From NCBI GenBank assembly GCA_051453625.1, contig JBOZIK010000001.1, forward strand, positions 250,919,331 to 250,983,330: DNA of 64,000 bases, given 5' to 3'. Below the pieces are notes generated by a model. It was not told the DNA's origin. It was given only the letters and a program-made list of their open reading frames with translations, and did no database searches. Below, piece after piece: positions 1 to 11,656 of this stretch; position 1 is the first letter of the stretch, and every line of letters begins with the position of its first letter. Source of the DNA: Welwitschia mirabilis. Its lineage: Eukaryota; Gnetophyta; Gnetopsida; Welwitschiales. Both the position numbers and the translations under genes were made by a program.

Positions 1-384
1 CACTTTGTAATACAAAAGAGAAATACACTTTACAAACAAAGTGCTACCATAAGGGAAAAATAGAAGATACAAAAGAAGATTTGACTTTAACTCCAACACC
101 TCTTAACATTTTCAGAAAAATCTATAGAGCATATAAATAATGGCCCTTTTAGTAATGAAGCTAGGGAATTTACTAGTGTTCTTCTTCTTTGTGTTGTCCA
201 TCCATGAGCCATAATATTGTAGCCATATTTTTGCCATATGACTTATAACAAACAGAATTTACCAAAAATTAATTATTAATGAAAAATATTAAATTATTCT
301 TGAACTAGGGATGTTTGTTAGTTCTTACATTGTGTTTTGCAAGGCGGCCATCAAGTTCCNNNNNNNNNNTTTACAAATCAGCAA
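1..384. other. AT-rich DNA without recognisable gene
   Basis: No coding segment, RNA gene or repeat family was recognised. A 10-base run of N at 360-369 marks a scaffold join of nominal length. Confidence 0.6.
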
Positions 385-470
385 GAGAGTTGCCTTGCAA
401 TTGGTGTACTGTGGGAGGTTTAAATCCTTTCCTCGCAATAATCACTGCGTTAAATATTTTCTAAAAAAAG
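385..470 (+). repeat. possible tRNA-derived SINE head
   Basis: Positions 417-427 read GGTTTAAATCC, which is the RNA polymerase III B-box consensus GGTTCGAATCC with its CG changed to TA. An imperfect A-box-like stretch lies at 395-406. The left part is cut by the scaffold gap at 360-369. No poly(A) tail or target duplication could be delimited, so this may be chance resemblance. Confidence 0.22.
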
Positions 471-817
471 AGGGCTATTGGCAACATTAAATGGTATTGC
501 ACAAGATTAACACCATGTGGCAATCATCTTTCTGGCACCCTCGTCTACATCCCTACTCCTTGTGCCCCTTCTTTCTAATTAAGGTTGTGCTTCTAGTTTG
601 GTGTAAGAAGGGAAAACATCAGTACCTTCAACTATGTTGAAAAGAATAGGAAGAGATTCTTACGATTGTGGATTTCCACCTGAATCTATTGGATACATGT
701 TAGAACTAGAAGCATTAGAAGGATCAATAGCAGAACAACCATTTGTATTGGTACTACTAGTAAAACAGGACTACACTCAAATGCTAGATGATAATATTGA
801 TTGCTGAAATGAAGACT
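471..817. other. AT-rich DNA without recognisable gene
   Basis: This stretch lies just downstream (in minus orientation) of the BED zinc-finger fragment. Its minus-strand translation is broken by many stops and shows no clear transposase block. Confidence 0.5.
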
Positions 818-1042
818 CTAATTAATGTGTTTTATTTGATTGCCCTTGTTCAATTCCAAATTCCATGTTTGACATTTCTTTTTAACTTCACTTGGAGAAT
901 TTGGACATGACGAGATACCCTTTCCTTTAATTCCTCCTAAATGGAATTTCAATCTTGAAATGCCATTGTAGTATTCTGTATTGCAAAAAATACATATTGC
1001 TTTTTTTTGAAGTTGATCCTTTTGCCAATTTGCTTTTGCCAT
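818..1042 (-). pseudogene. BED zinc-finger fragment, hAT-transposase-like
   Basis: The 74-residue minus-strand frame starts MAKANWQ and carries the plant BED-finger pattern. It has CIFC at about residues 17-20, then GISRLKFHLGGIKGKGISSC, then PNSPSEVKKKC. The C-x2-C pair, the HL(A/G)GIKG block and the later Cys are the hallmarks of the DNA-binding domain at the N terminus of plant hAT transposases and their domesticated relatives, including some NLR fusions. Only this domain survives. The frame ends at a stop at 818-820, and no RNase-H-fold catalytic region or hATC dimerisation domain was found on either side. Most likely it is a dead transposon fragment. An alternative is the first exon of a BED-containing host gene whose remainder lies elsewhere. 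Confidence 0.6.
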
Positions 1043-2150
1043 TAGAGTCTAAACATGGAGTGAATAATCAATAATCTGTAGAAAACAAAAGCAAGAAACA
1101 AATTAGGAGCAAACAAGAATGTTTTCATTTCACTTAAGGATTCATTATAGATTCTAGAATACAAAAAATGGAAATGAGCTGGAACAAAAAATCATAGTTA
1201 AGAATTTACAAATCATAATGGGAGAAAGGTGGATGGATGAGAATTATAAACATCATACATATGAACTATAATGCTTAACTGCTAGATAAGCATCACAATG
1301 CTTAACTATTAGATACATCTACTTATTGACTCATACTTGAACTTCCTAATTCCTATGGGATTTCCATACTTATACAGTTAGGAAATTGTGCATTAACAAG
1401 GCAATAACAAAGAATAAGACTCAAAACAATTAGGTTTTGTGGAATAACTACCAAAAAGGCACATTACGATTCTCGCCTAATACTTTTAGGCTTGAGAGTT
1501 CAGAGTTGAATTAGCACAATATCTTAAAATAGAAATGAAACATTGGTTTTAAGATAGTTTTTTTTTTTTTACTTTTTTCACTTTTTTTTTCTTGAGATGA
1601 CATTAAAACTAAATCCATTCTAATAATAAAAGATTTTCACACTTTATAGCTATCTATCAAGCTTGCAAATCATTTTATTGTAATGTAGGGTTTTGAGCAC
1701 TGTAATGAGCAGAGAAAACAAAACACCATTCCTAAAATTGATCTATCAAATCATTGTTTTTAAAGATGATACAAATTATCAATGATAATTGTATGCAGCT
1801 AAATCATGATTTTATACAAATGATAATAGTTTGTAACTGAATCAATAAGATTTCAGGTAGATGGACCATGGAATCAAGTTAGTGAATAGAAAAATTGAAA
1901 AATAGATAAAGAAATCTTCTTCAAACCTTTTTCAAGTTAATAGAAAACCTCGATTCAGCATTTGTGGGTTGTTTTCCACATGTTGGTGTTTTGTGAGAGG
2001 ACCGAGAAACAAGAAAAATGAGTGATTTTCACTTTTCTGCTGTTTTTCACAATTTTAAAGATTTTGTTCGTGCGGGCAATTCCATAATTGTGGAATCACG
2101 GGAATCGCAATTTCGGAGTGGATTGCTAGAATTGCGATGCTGATGTCCAG
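1043..2150. other. AT-rich DNA, no gene seen
   Basis: No supported coding region was found. Near 2080-2100 there is a short perfect palindrome (ATTCCATAATTGTGGAAT) just left of the larger inverted repeat at 2151-2220. Confidence 0.5.
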
Positions 2151-2220
2151 GATCACAATTTCCAAAAAAAGTGCATTTAGGGCAAAGCAAAGCGCATTTT
2201 TTGGAATTGCGATTCTGATC
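2151..2220. repeat. inverted repeat / strong hairpin
   Basis: The left arm 2151-2174 begins GATCACAATTTCC. It is complementary to the right arm 2192-2220, which ends GGAATTGCGATTCTGATC. The loop is about 17 nt and there is one 6-nt bulge. The arms contain AAAAAA/TTTTTT cores and outer GATCA ends. Flanking sequence repeats parts of the arm (AATTGCGATGCTGATG near 2130). It could be a small foldback element or the tip of a MITE. No coding potential. Confidence 0.6.
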
Positions 2221-3389
2221 TAATTTTCATTTCTATGCTTGAACTTGTGCTGAAGAGTTGATGACTCCTTAGTTCATGTTGCAAAGATCTTGGGAAATAT
2301 TGCCTTGAATACTTAGGTGACAATGGACTTGTAATGAACTTTGAAACAAATCTCCAAGAGAGCCAAACTTGAGGTCGTTAAATCGTCCTGTCCATTAATT
2401 GAATTAACTAATCTCTAATTGAAATACCTTTTGAGCTATGGGCTTGAATGGAAGCCATTGTTGTAATTGTTAGAGAATTGAGAGCTCCAATGATACACAA
2501 ACTATGATTTGAAGTGAACTTGAAAGTTGTCAAGTAGAAGTTTGTAAGCTTTAGAGTTGCCTTCTTTCTAGGATATTGATAAGGAAAGTTATAGGTTAGA
2601 AAGTTGATGAGGGCTAGTGGATGGAGAACATAGTTCTCCTTCATACGAATGAAGCTTATTGACTTACTGGGTCTTCATGATGGCAAAAGTTGGTGTTCTG
2701 ATAATAATCCCTTGACATTGTTGTAATGAGTGCTCATTGTTGAGATCAAGGGAAGTCTGATAATTAGTAATGTAGGCTTTTTCTAACTTTTCAAAATTCA
2801 AAACTTCTTCTAGAAATTTTCTTTGAAGAAACCAAAAATTTAACTAATTATAAAATGCACCTAATTTCTTTCTCAGGCATCTTTGGAATGTGGGTTTCAT
2901 TTTTAAATTGTTGAGAAGGCTAAAGTTTTAATTTGCCAAAATATAAGGGTAGCACCAATGATGTAAATATCAGCAATTGATCTATGTCAGTGGCTTGAAA
3001 AGGTCGTGTCAGGGAGACATGTTGTCATGTTGGCACAAAATGTCAATGCAAAATGTCGATAATTATTTTTTAAAGAAATATAAAAACTATTAATTTTATA
3101 AAAATATAAATAATATAAGCTAAAAAGAACTAAATAAATAGTATAAGCATAAAGGAGTTGGAAGCGAATTACCATGTGAATGCCCCAAATGTGCGAGACA
3201 TTTTGAGTTTAAATTGTGACATGTCACAAACTTTACTTATGGCTACATGTTGCCAACTTTTTGAAAATGTTGGGGGAAAATGCCACCCTTAAAAAGACAT
3301 AACCTGAGGAGGTTTATTAGACTAAATGTCGCCCATTTTTGGAAACATGTTGCCCTTTTTAAATCACTGGATAGCATAACTTTGCAAGT
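2221..3389. other. AT-rich DNA, no gene seen
   Basis: Short frames exist but none shows a recognisable protein. Around 3000-3360 the words CATGTTG and ATGTCG recur irregularly, suggesting old degenerate repeats that could not be assigned. Confidence 0.45.
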
Positions 3390-4110
3390 CAAAGTATGTA
3401 ACTCATGAGTTGATGACTCTTTAAAGCTTAGCGGGTTACTCTCTTTGATTCAACACCTGAGTCAAAGTGGGTTTTTTAATTTATTTTAAGAAATTTGACT
3501 CATGGCGAGTGTGACTCACAAGTCAGGGGAGTTAAAAAATTGTTGGAGCCTTTATATGTAATAAAGAGTGAAATCTCTTTCTTTATAAATTTTTTAACTT
3601 TTTGATAAAAAGCAAGTCCCACACTTTATGAAAGAATAAATATATATTTGTAAATTGGATTTTAACACTTCTTTTTACTTTGCATGTACTTTTTTGGCTT
3701 ATGGCTTATATAATTGACATTTTGCATAGTTGAAATGAATAATTATGTTTTGTGTGTTTTTTAATTAATATGATAATGTATTCATTGACTGATGTTATGA
3801 TTCCATTAAAAAATTAAAAAAATGGAATTCATATTACACCTTGTTTTTTATATTGTTTATACGTAATAGTGTCTACTAGTTATGTAAATTCATTTTTTAA
3901 ATCTTGAAATATTTTGTAGTATCATGTACACTCAAGAACATCATAAATCCGTGAAACACTAATATCATGTTGTTTTCTTATCTTTTTCGTTTGGCTCGTT
4001 TTGGCTTTTCTATATAAACAAGTCAAAATCAAGCGACTTAACAAGCCGACGATTCACTCACAGGTTTTGACTCAAATTTTAACTTTCTTAACAAGTGATG
4101 AGTTGCGAGA
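3390..4110. repeat. possible MITE-like element with subterminal inverted motifs
   Basis: The motif GAGTCAAA and its complement TTTGACTC occur repeatedly at about 3460-3535 and 4015-4095. The complement of 3485-3530 resembles 4050-4090 (GTCACaCTC...GAGTCAAATTT against TTCACTCACA...GACTCAAATTT). The central part is plain AT-rich DNA. The arrangement resembles a non-autonomous DNA transposon with inverted subterminal motifs. The true ends and a target duplication were not found. Confidence 0.3.
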
Positions 4111-6282
4111 TGTGCTACCTTCATCTTATAAATAAATTTAAGGCAAAATTAACCAAAAAATAACTTTGAATTTAAAACTTTTGAGACTTCATTTATTATT
4201 TTCTATTGGAACATTTACCATAAAGATGAATTTTTCATGTTTTATTTTTATTTATTTATTTACCTACCTAAGCATTTCTAAGGAGAACTTTGCGAAGTTT
4301 TCATGGAGTAGAGAAGTTAGGTAAGGAATGTTCTTGGCAAGTTGTCCTTATAACTGGATGGGAGATGAATCCTTTTCAATGGTCATCTCCCTTCATTAGG
4401 GAGGCAACATCCTTCTTTGTAGCATAGTTATCATCTGAAGGAGATTGGGATTGTTCAAAGTTCACCTCCCCTTTTTATGAGGCTTCATAAAAACTACTTG
4501 TTTTTATTTAAACACGAATCTAGAGTGTGTGATGTTTGCTAGAAAACATAGTATCTTCTTGGGTAATGCTGTATTTCCTTTTTTTTGGTCATTTAGTTAG
4601 TATTGAATAATAAAGATCCATAATTTATACAAGTGAAGGCTACTTCTAGAAGAATAACTTTATGTTAATTTTAAAATTCTCAAAAGTTACAAAAAGCGTT
4701 AAGGTGAAAAATTATCCCATGTCAATGTTTTTTTAATTAGTTGACCACAATTAAAGCAACATAAAATATAAGATATAGAGGGATTCTAATGTAAAAACCT
4801 TGGAGCATAGGTTTTGAGATGTCTTAAGATTGAGTTCAATGTCTCTAAGTAGAATTGAAGGGTTTTGAGAGTATATCTAAGTATTCATTTAAGGAAAATA
4901 AGTAAACTATATTGTGAAAGTGAGCAATATTGTTTTCTTAGAGTGAAGTGCTATTGCCATCAACTTATAGATTTGCTAAGTTCGAAGTGTACAAGGTCAT
5001 ATCTAAGGGTTCTCACTAGAATTAATGAAAATTGAAACTTATGATGATACCTATGGTTAAAAGAGTGGTTCAATTAATGTTTTTGTGGAAAGCTCAAAGG
5101 TGTGAAAACAAATCAGAGGCATTTGAGCATGAAATCTTGTAATTGCTCTTGGTTTTAAAGAGTTTGACTTGCATCAAGCTCTAAAAGGGTATTGTCAATG
5201 TTATTACAAAGATGGTTGAAAAAGCTTATCTCGTGGAAGTTCTTCTTTACAAAATAAGAAAATTTTTTTCATTGTCTTTCGTTTTGATCAAAATTTGTTT
5301 ATTTTCATTATTTCTAATCCCCATTTCATTGTTTTGACTTGCAACAGGTCTTTAGAGAATGAGCAAATATCTAGAGTAATTACTAAAAAATCCTTTTGCA
5401 AAAGGAAATGGAAAAAGAAACACTAGCAAAATATATATGACTAATGATTGCTACCTCACAATTCGAAACTTTTGCATTGTATGTAATATTCTAGTGAAAA
5501 AATCACTTTTTTTGGAAGTGAATGTGTGGAAGGCAACTACTAGAAACACTAGCTATGAGATGAGTGCTAGCTTCATCTTTTTAGGTTCTTGGTGTTGTTT
5601 TCCTTCTTCATCATCAAGCATGTTACAAAAGCTAGAATCTCCAAGAAGAAATACCTTGGAAATTACAACATTTGCATGAAGGGAAAACTTATATCTAGCC
5701 TCTTTGTTGCTATGGATGATTTAAGATTTGGAGCTTGCTAGAATGGAATAATGTCATTTTAAGAGCTTGGTATGGATATTAATAATCCATGTGGAATATA
5801 TGTTGATAACATATCAACCATCTCTTGCCTATATTCCTTCATTTCACAAGAGAAATAGGCACATTAGGAATGGGCATTGTTTTCTGCAAAAAAAAAAAGG
5901 TTAAGACATGGTAACCATTTGCTTGGACAAAGTCAACACACATGATTAGGTGGTTGACTTATGTAGTAAGCCCTTCTCCTAAGCAAGGTTACAGAGTGTA
6001 GTCGACAATATTGCACTGGCTTATGTTGAGTCCAAGGGAGGTGGTGAAGATTTGAATATGTCCTCATAAGGATGAGGATGTCCTTATTACTTTTTTAGTT
6101 TGTCTTCTGCCTTTTTTTAAAACTCTAGGGTAGTTCACTTTCAAAACTATGTTTTAAAGGTGAGCTGTTTTTGTAATGTAATGACACATAGGTGACTTGT
6201 AAGTTTTAAAAGTTGTAATTTCTTAGTGTTCGAATGAAGGTAAGTCTTTAATTTCCGAGAACATTGGCTATTAGTATGGGGG
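4111..6282. other. AT-rich DNA, no gene seen
   Basis: An 80-codon plus-strand frame at 5437-5679 shows no recognisable domain or compositional support. No RNA gene or repeat family was identified. The right part may include the U3 region of the Copia LTR that follows, whose 5' boundary cannot be set. Confidence 0.45.
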
Positions 6283-6317
6283 ATCCCATATGTTTGATTA
6301 TTTCTTTATATGGGGTT

Positions 6318-6393
6318 ATTAAAAGGTAATTAAAAATGGTAAATGTTAGATCATTATTAAAAGGTAATTAAAAATGGTAAATGTTAGATCATC
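6318..6393 (+). repeat. tandem duplication, 38-bp unit x2
   Basis: The unit beginning ATTAAAAGGTAATT at 6318 is repeated at 6356, essentially identical. It lies directly upstream of the LTR TATA box, where enhancer duplications are common in plant LTRs. Confidence 0.9.
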
Positions 6394-6421
6394 ATGTTAG
6401 GGTTCTAACCCTAATGTTTGC

Positions 6422-6430
6422 TATAAAAGG
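6422..6430 (+). promoter_or_regulatory. TATA box of the Copia LTR
   Basis: TATAAAAGG lies between the duplicated 38-bp units and the R/U5 segment shared with the 3' LTR copy. Confidence 0.5.
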
Positions 6431-6592
6431 GGTTCTATATCTACCTGGGATTGAAGAGTGAGCCTTTTGCTCATCTCGACTATTGATGCCTAGCTATCGA
6501 GGATGACTTTGTCATCGACATTTCCATTGATAGCAAAAACTTTAGATTGTTCTATGAACATAGGGTAGAAAGGGCTTGAACCATATAATATG

Positions 6593-6622
6593 AGAGAGAG
6601 AGAGAGTGTGTGTGTGTGTGTG
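6593..6622 (+). repeat. (GA)n(GT)n microsatellite
   Basis: A compound dinucleotide run inside the 5' LTR. The 3' LTR has only a short GTGTGTATG at the same place, so the run expanded after insertion. Confidence 0.85.
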
Positions 6623-6800
6623 CGCTTGTGTTATGCTTACTAGTTTTGTTTTCTATTTAGCATATCTTTGTCTTTCTGTTGCAGTTTTTCCACAAATCAT
6701 ATGAAAAGAGGTTGGGGTTATTTGAGCAAAATGGAGATTAGCGTAGTGGAGTGTAGTGAGACAAAATGAACCAAATGAGCCTTATCTAAATAGAGATAAT

Positions 6801-6860
6801 TTTTCCCTTTTTTAGAAATTGCATGGAAACTTTTTCCTTTTTTAGAAATTGCATGGAAGC
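6801..6860 (+). repeat. tandem duplication, 30-bp unit x2
   Basis: Two near-identical units, each containing TTTAGAAATTGCATGGAA, lie in the leader between the 5' LTR and gag of the Copia element. Confidence 0.85.
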
Positions 6861-9800
6861 TACATGACTTGTTGAAATTTTGCCAATTTTACAATATCGG
6901 TGCTAGATTAGGGCATTTTACTTTTGTGTCAAAGTGAGTGATTGTAAACAAGAGATTGGTTTGTCCAGCGAAAATTGGAACATGCAGAGCATCATGATGA
7001 AGGATATTTTTATGCAAAAGGATTCTGTTAATGCTTTGAAAACAATAAATTCTTTAGTAATAACTGATAAAGGTTGGAAAAAGATGAAATTAAAGGCCCT
7101 CTTTTTCATTCTTCCTTGCCTAAGATGGAGGAGGGAGTCACTCTTAAGGACCATTTGGATGAGATGATGGTGGTGTTTGTCAAGTTTAAAGATTGTGGCA
7201 TCACAATTCATGATACTGTGGAAAGTTATGTAAGGTTGAACACTCTCCTTGAATATTCATGTTTGATAGGGACAACCATTGCAACTTGCATCATTGCCAG
7301 TTTAGCTTTGTTTGATACACGCTATAAGATGCATAAAAGAAATTACTTTGAGGTGAGACCCCCTGGTGAAGCCTTCACTATAAATGATAGGGAAAGAAGC
7401 AAGAAACAATGATGTCTCTATTTACAAAGTAATGCATAATTAATTGACTAACATATCATTGGTTAATTGTACATGAAGGACACCAAGAAGGAAATGTCGT
7501 TCTGACCATAAGCTGCATCACTTTGGTATGGGTTATAAGAAAAGAATTCTATCAATTATAGAGGAACATCACTTTTCATCGTTCTTCCACAAGTTATCAC
7601 ACCTACTTACATCTTCATTCCTCATGTCATCATTCCACCCAGCAACTAACATGGATCCCCAACCTCTAACCCTCTTCCTATGGGTATGGTTTGCTAGTTA
7701 GGTGATTATTGGTGTGGGCTTAAGTTTGAGCATTGGGATAGCACCCATTTGGGTGTGGCTTGGTTTAGGACGAGGGATTCCAAGGGGAGCTAAGGCCTGT
7801 GACCTTCCTCCAGTGGAGTCTCTTTTCCAACCTATTGGGAGTCATCACCTATCCAAGAAGGGCAAGTTATAGAAACATGATCAATCCATAGAGAGAATCA
7901 AGTGTCGGGGACCTTCTTGTGGAAGAAACATTGAGTGTTGGTTTTACAAGAAAAAGGACCACATTAAGAAAGATTGTTACATCTTTAAGGCATCCAAAGA
8001 AAAGGAGGTGTCTGGGAAGAAATCTAAAGAACTAGGTAGCTCGATTAGAGTTGCTGGGGAGGTAGGTTTGAGATTCATTTGTTTGAACTCCTAAGTTAAT
8101 ATTTTTGATAATTTGGTTGATGACATTTGGTTTCTGGATAAGATGCTTCATTTGATGCCTACCTAGATCATAGATGTCTTATTTCTTATGATACTTATGT
8201 TAGTATTATCTAGGTAGCTAATAAGAACACAAGGCATCTTCTTTGTCTTGTTAGAAATCTGTTGTCAGTGAAGCAATTGGCTAAGTTGGGCTTCAAGCTA
8301 ACATTTGAAGAGGAAACTGGAAAATTAGCAAAGGGGATATGATGCTTTTGAGTGGAACTAGTGAAGGCTTCATGTATATCTTGCATGTAATTGTTGCTAA
8401 AGGATGTAACGACGTTGTTGCTATAGTACAAGATTTAAATCTTTGACATCAAAGATAGGGCATNNNNNNNNNNNNNNNNNNNNNNNNNNNNNNNNNNNNN
8501 NNNNNNNNNNNNNNNNNNNNNNNNNNNNNNNNNNNNNNNNNNNNNNNNTAGGAAAGCCACAGAGCTTAATTTGAGATGTGATGGATATCATAGCTGTAGA
8601 TTCGAATTGATTTATTTGGCTGTGGTTGGCCCTATCCATCCAGCATCTCTTGCCACTTCTCCATATCTTGTTTTATTTATTGGTTATTACAGCCATAAGG
8701 CTTGTTTGTCCTTTGAAATCCAAGGATATGGTGTTAGATGTTTTTAAATAGTTTGTAGCTCAAGTAGAAACACAGAAAAGGCTTATAGGTGAAAAAGTTG
8801 TTGACTAATAATGGGGGTGAATATATCTCTTATGCATTTTTCGATTTCTGTGTGTAAATGGGAATTGTTTACACATCTGAAATACCACAACAAATTGTGT
8901 GATTGAGAGGTTAAACAGAAGGCTATTTGAGGTTGCTAGGTGCATGATTGCTTTTGCAAAATCTTCCCAAAAACGTTTTAGGTAGAGGCAATGTGCATAA
9001 TTGCATACTTGATAAATGGATCTCCATTTACATTACAAAGGCAAATTCCTGAAGCTCTGTGGAGGGAGAGTCTGTTTCATATTAGCACTTAAAAATGTTT
9101 GACTGTGAGGCATATATCCATGTGCAGAAATCAAGACAGTCCAACATGGATGACAGTTTACCTAGGTGAATGTTTGTGGACTATGGTAATGATGACAGAG
9201 TTACAGACTTATGGGACCTTACTTATAGAGAGGGTAATCAGATCCAGGAATGTGACTTTTAGAGAAGATACTAGCTATTAAGTAGGGTGAGGATCGGAAC
9301 AGTGGAATGTCTAATCATAGCATTTTGCAAAAAATATTTATTGAAGTCTTTGACGAAGAAGAAGAAGAAGAAGAAAAACAATAGGATAACATTGCCGTTG
9401 AAAATCCTGCACCTTCCCTTGATGGCCAAAATGAAGAAGGTGAAAAAGATGATGATGAGGAAGGTCAACCTCCTAATGAAACTCCTTCACATTGGGTTAG
9501 CAGGTCTATAAATGTTGCAAGACAATCAGAAAGTAGTCTCCTTCTTTGCATTGTCTTGACTACAGACAGTGGAGAACCTGAAATTTTTGTGGAAGCAATG
9601 TCCTGATGTGATGCTGAGTAATGGAAGATGCTATGGCTGAAGAATGAAGATCTGCACATCAAAACTAGACTTGAGATCTTGTGCCTTTCCCTAGAGGAAG
9701 GAAGACTTTATCTAGCAAGTGCGAGTATTGAAGTAAAATAGATTCAAATGGTATGAAGACATGCAAAGCAATGCTAGTGGTAGAAGATTTTGCATAGAAA

Positions 9801-9898
9801 CTAGGTATAGACTTTATTGAAATATTTTCGCTGATCGTAAAAGAGGATGCATTTCTAGTTGGGTTCAAGCGACAAAGTCTCTAGCTCAACTTGAATGT

Positions 9899-10092
9899 TG
9901 ATGCCCAGCTATTGAGGGTCACTTGTTGCCTTGGCATTTCCATTGATAGCTTGATCTCTGCAAAATATATGTGCATATGTGTTGATTTAGGGTAGAAAGG
10001 GCTTGAACGATGTAAAATTGTGTGTATGTTTACACTTGCTTGTTTGGCTTTCTAGTTGTTGTTTCTCTGTTTTCCTAACATGCTTTTCAACA
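9899..10092 (+). repeat. partial 3' LTR (R-U5) of the Copia element
   Basis: It matches 6483 onward of the 5' LTR. It begins abruptly after RT sequence, so U3 and the distal part of pol were removed by a single deletion or recombination. Confidence 0.7.
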
Positions 10093-11264
10093 CTGTGTGT
10101 TCACAACAATTGAAAAAATGACTTCTAAACTAGAACGTAGGAAATTCTTTAATGAGGGAATGTGAGTCCAGTAAGAAATTAAAAGACTTCTGATGTTGTG
10201 ATGAACTTATTAGGTGTAATCTCTATTTTGTACTGGATGAATAAACTTAATATTAATTACATAAATAACAATACTGTTTCATGAAACATTAGGTTATTGT
10301 TTATAAAACATGATTAAATGTCTTTTGTTGTTACTTGTTGGATAAGATTATATTATGAAATTGTGTAATAAGAAGAGACATAACACTTAACCAACACATA
10401 AACAGTAATATACTCTGTAGAAGCAAAAACGTAGGAAAACATTATAGAAAGATGAGGCTGTTTTTTTAATTCTTTTCTATTCTTGTTAATGGCTCCAGGA
10501 TCTAGGAACATCACACTGGGTCTCCATAGAACATTTCAATCTTATGCAAAACACACTTTTGAAATGCAGATTAGAGTTATTTATTTTTTTGTACAGTAAT
10601 AACAGTATTTTATCAAAGATATTAAATGCTACTATGGGCTTGGGATGGATCTTGATATGCGAGGCTTAATTGTGAGATAAGACGAAAACTCTGGATAACA
10701 TAGATTTTACAAAACATGTGAGGGTTTTATAAGCATAGAAGAAATGGCTGAAGTTTGCTTTTGGAATCTGTGGATATTATGGGACAGTTTTCCTCTTCTT
10801 CATTAATCTGTTTTGTACATAGTTTCAAATTTCAAATTTGCTCTAGCAAGGGCATTCAAGTTATTAACATTGTTTTCAAAGATATTGGGACGTTAGAATG
10901 TATGCAGATGGCAATGGAAAATTTTTAATCAACAGCTAAAAATAAACAATTCTTTCTACAGCTAAGTTGATCTTGCAACAACATTTCCATAATGATGTAT
11001 CTTCATATTGAAGAAGAGATCATGATAACCTGAACAAGTGTACAAAAGATTCTGATGCAGATTGAAATAAGACTTTGTAGCAATCACTTTTCTGGAATCT
11101 TATCTTTTACATAATCATTCCATCGATTTAACTATTTAATCCCACATTAAATCTTGAACAGTTTCTGCTAGAGTACTGCTTGAGCATTTTCTATGTAGTG
11201 TTGTTTGACTGCCACATACAGAGCCATGCATACACCTAAAATCTATTGACTGGGGTCACTGCAG
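10093..11264. other. non-coding DNA, possible intron or flank
   Basis: No domain was recognised. The segment ends at a splice-acceptor-like CACTGCAG directly before the PP2C-family exon at 11265. The preceding exon of that family (ending in a DG-hydrophobic-FEFL type block) was not found in this stretch. Confidence 0.45.
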
Positions 11265-11396
11265 GTTGCCAAATGTAAGGATCCACATGAAGCCTGTGCA
11301 GCCATTGCTACAGAATCACATCGTTTGTGGTTACAGAATGAAACCCGCACTGATGATATTACAATCATCATTGTACAGATACACGGTTTAAAGAAT
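11265..11396 (+). CDS. exon of PP2C / cNMP-binding / kinase fusion protein
   Basis: This 132-bp, phase-0 exon is flanked by an acceptor (CACTGCAG) and a donor (GTATGG) and is open over 44 codons. It encodes [20 protein letters not shown], then [20 protein letters not shown], then GLKN. The [12 protein letters not shown] segment is the last conserved motif of protein phosphatase 2C (metal-binding DD, then a beta-strand). The combination with EACAAI..ES.RLWLQ.ETR matches, from memory, the plant-specific protein that fuses an N-terminal PP2C domain to a cyclic-nucleotide-binding region and a kinase-like domain (Arabidopsis At2g20050 type). No stop or frameshift interrupts it. Upstream PP2C exons are not in the 1.2 kb before it. 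Candidate downstream exons are listed separately. It could be a live gene with very long introns or a partial gene copy. Confidence 0.65.
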
Positions 11397-11619
11397 GTAT
11401 GGCATTTGCATTCTAGAACTGCTTCTTGATTTTTTTTTTTTTTTTTTTCATTCTGTTTTCTCGTTCAAACCTGATACACAACCTTAAACAATGTATTTTT
11501 CCCCAGAGGTTTCATGGCACATTTTGCTTGTTTTATATCAATAGTATGTATGATTGCTATCATTTATGTGTTCTATGAATAGACGCGATTCAGAAAGACT
11601 GACTGATTTTGTTGATTAG

Positions 11620-11656
11620 TTGAGCATAATCCAGAGAGATAGTGAAATCAAGTCAG
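11620..11656 (+). CDS. candidate small exon of the same PP2C-family gene
   Basis: This 37-bp segment is bounded by GTTGATTAG and a good donor (GTGAGC). It would begin in phase 0, matching the preceding exon, and encode LSIIQRDSEIKS. The family has a poorly conserved linker here, so there is little sequence proof. The support is splice sites and compatible phase only. Confidence 0.25.

Larger units (their letters stand above)
6283..6700 (+). repeat. 5' LTR (right part) of the Copia element
   Basis: From 6483 the sequence TTGATGCCTAGCTAT aligns with TTGATGCCCAGCTAT at 9899. Similarity continues through CATTTCCATTGATAGC, TAGGGTAGAAAGGGCTTGAA and a T/G-rich end, which defines the two LTR copies. 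A TATA box (TATAAAAGG at 6422-6430) lies about 60 bp upstream of the shared segment. The left LTR boundary is not determinable because the 3' copy lacks U3. Confidence 0.65.
6283..10092 (+). mobile_element. decayed, internally deleted Ty1/Copia retrotransposon
   Basis: Protein blocks appear in Copia order on the plus strand, interrupted by stops and frameshifts. First comes gag (about 6934-7412, including LKDHLDEMMVVFVKFKDCGI). Next is a zinc knuckle (about 7932-7980, CWFYKKKDHIKKDC, second Cys changed to Tyr). Then follow protease (about 8125, WFLDKM in place of W-LDSGA), gag-pre-integrase (about 8245, NLLSVKQLAKLGF) and integrase (8600-9000, VVGPIHP and NNGGEY blocks). The beginning of reverse transcriptase (9560-9890, SGEPEIFVEAM then DFIEIFSLIVK) runs straight into a partial 3' LTR at 9899. 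The rest of RT and all RNase H are gone. An 85-base N run (8464-8548) sits between pre-integrase and integrase. The element cannot encode its own replication. Confidence 0.85.
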
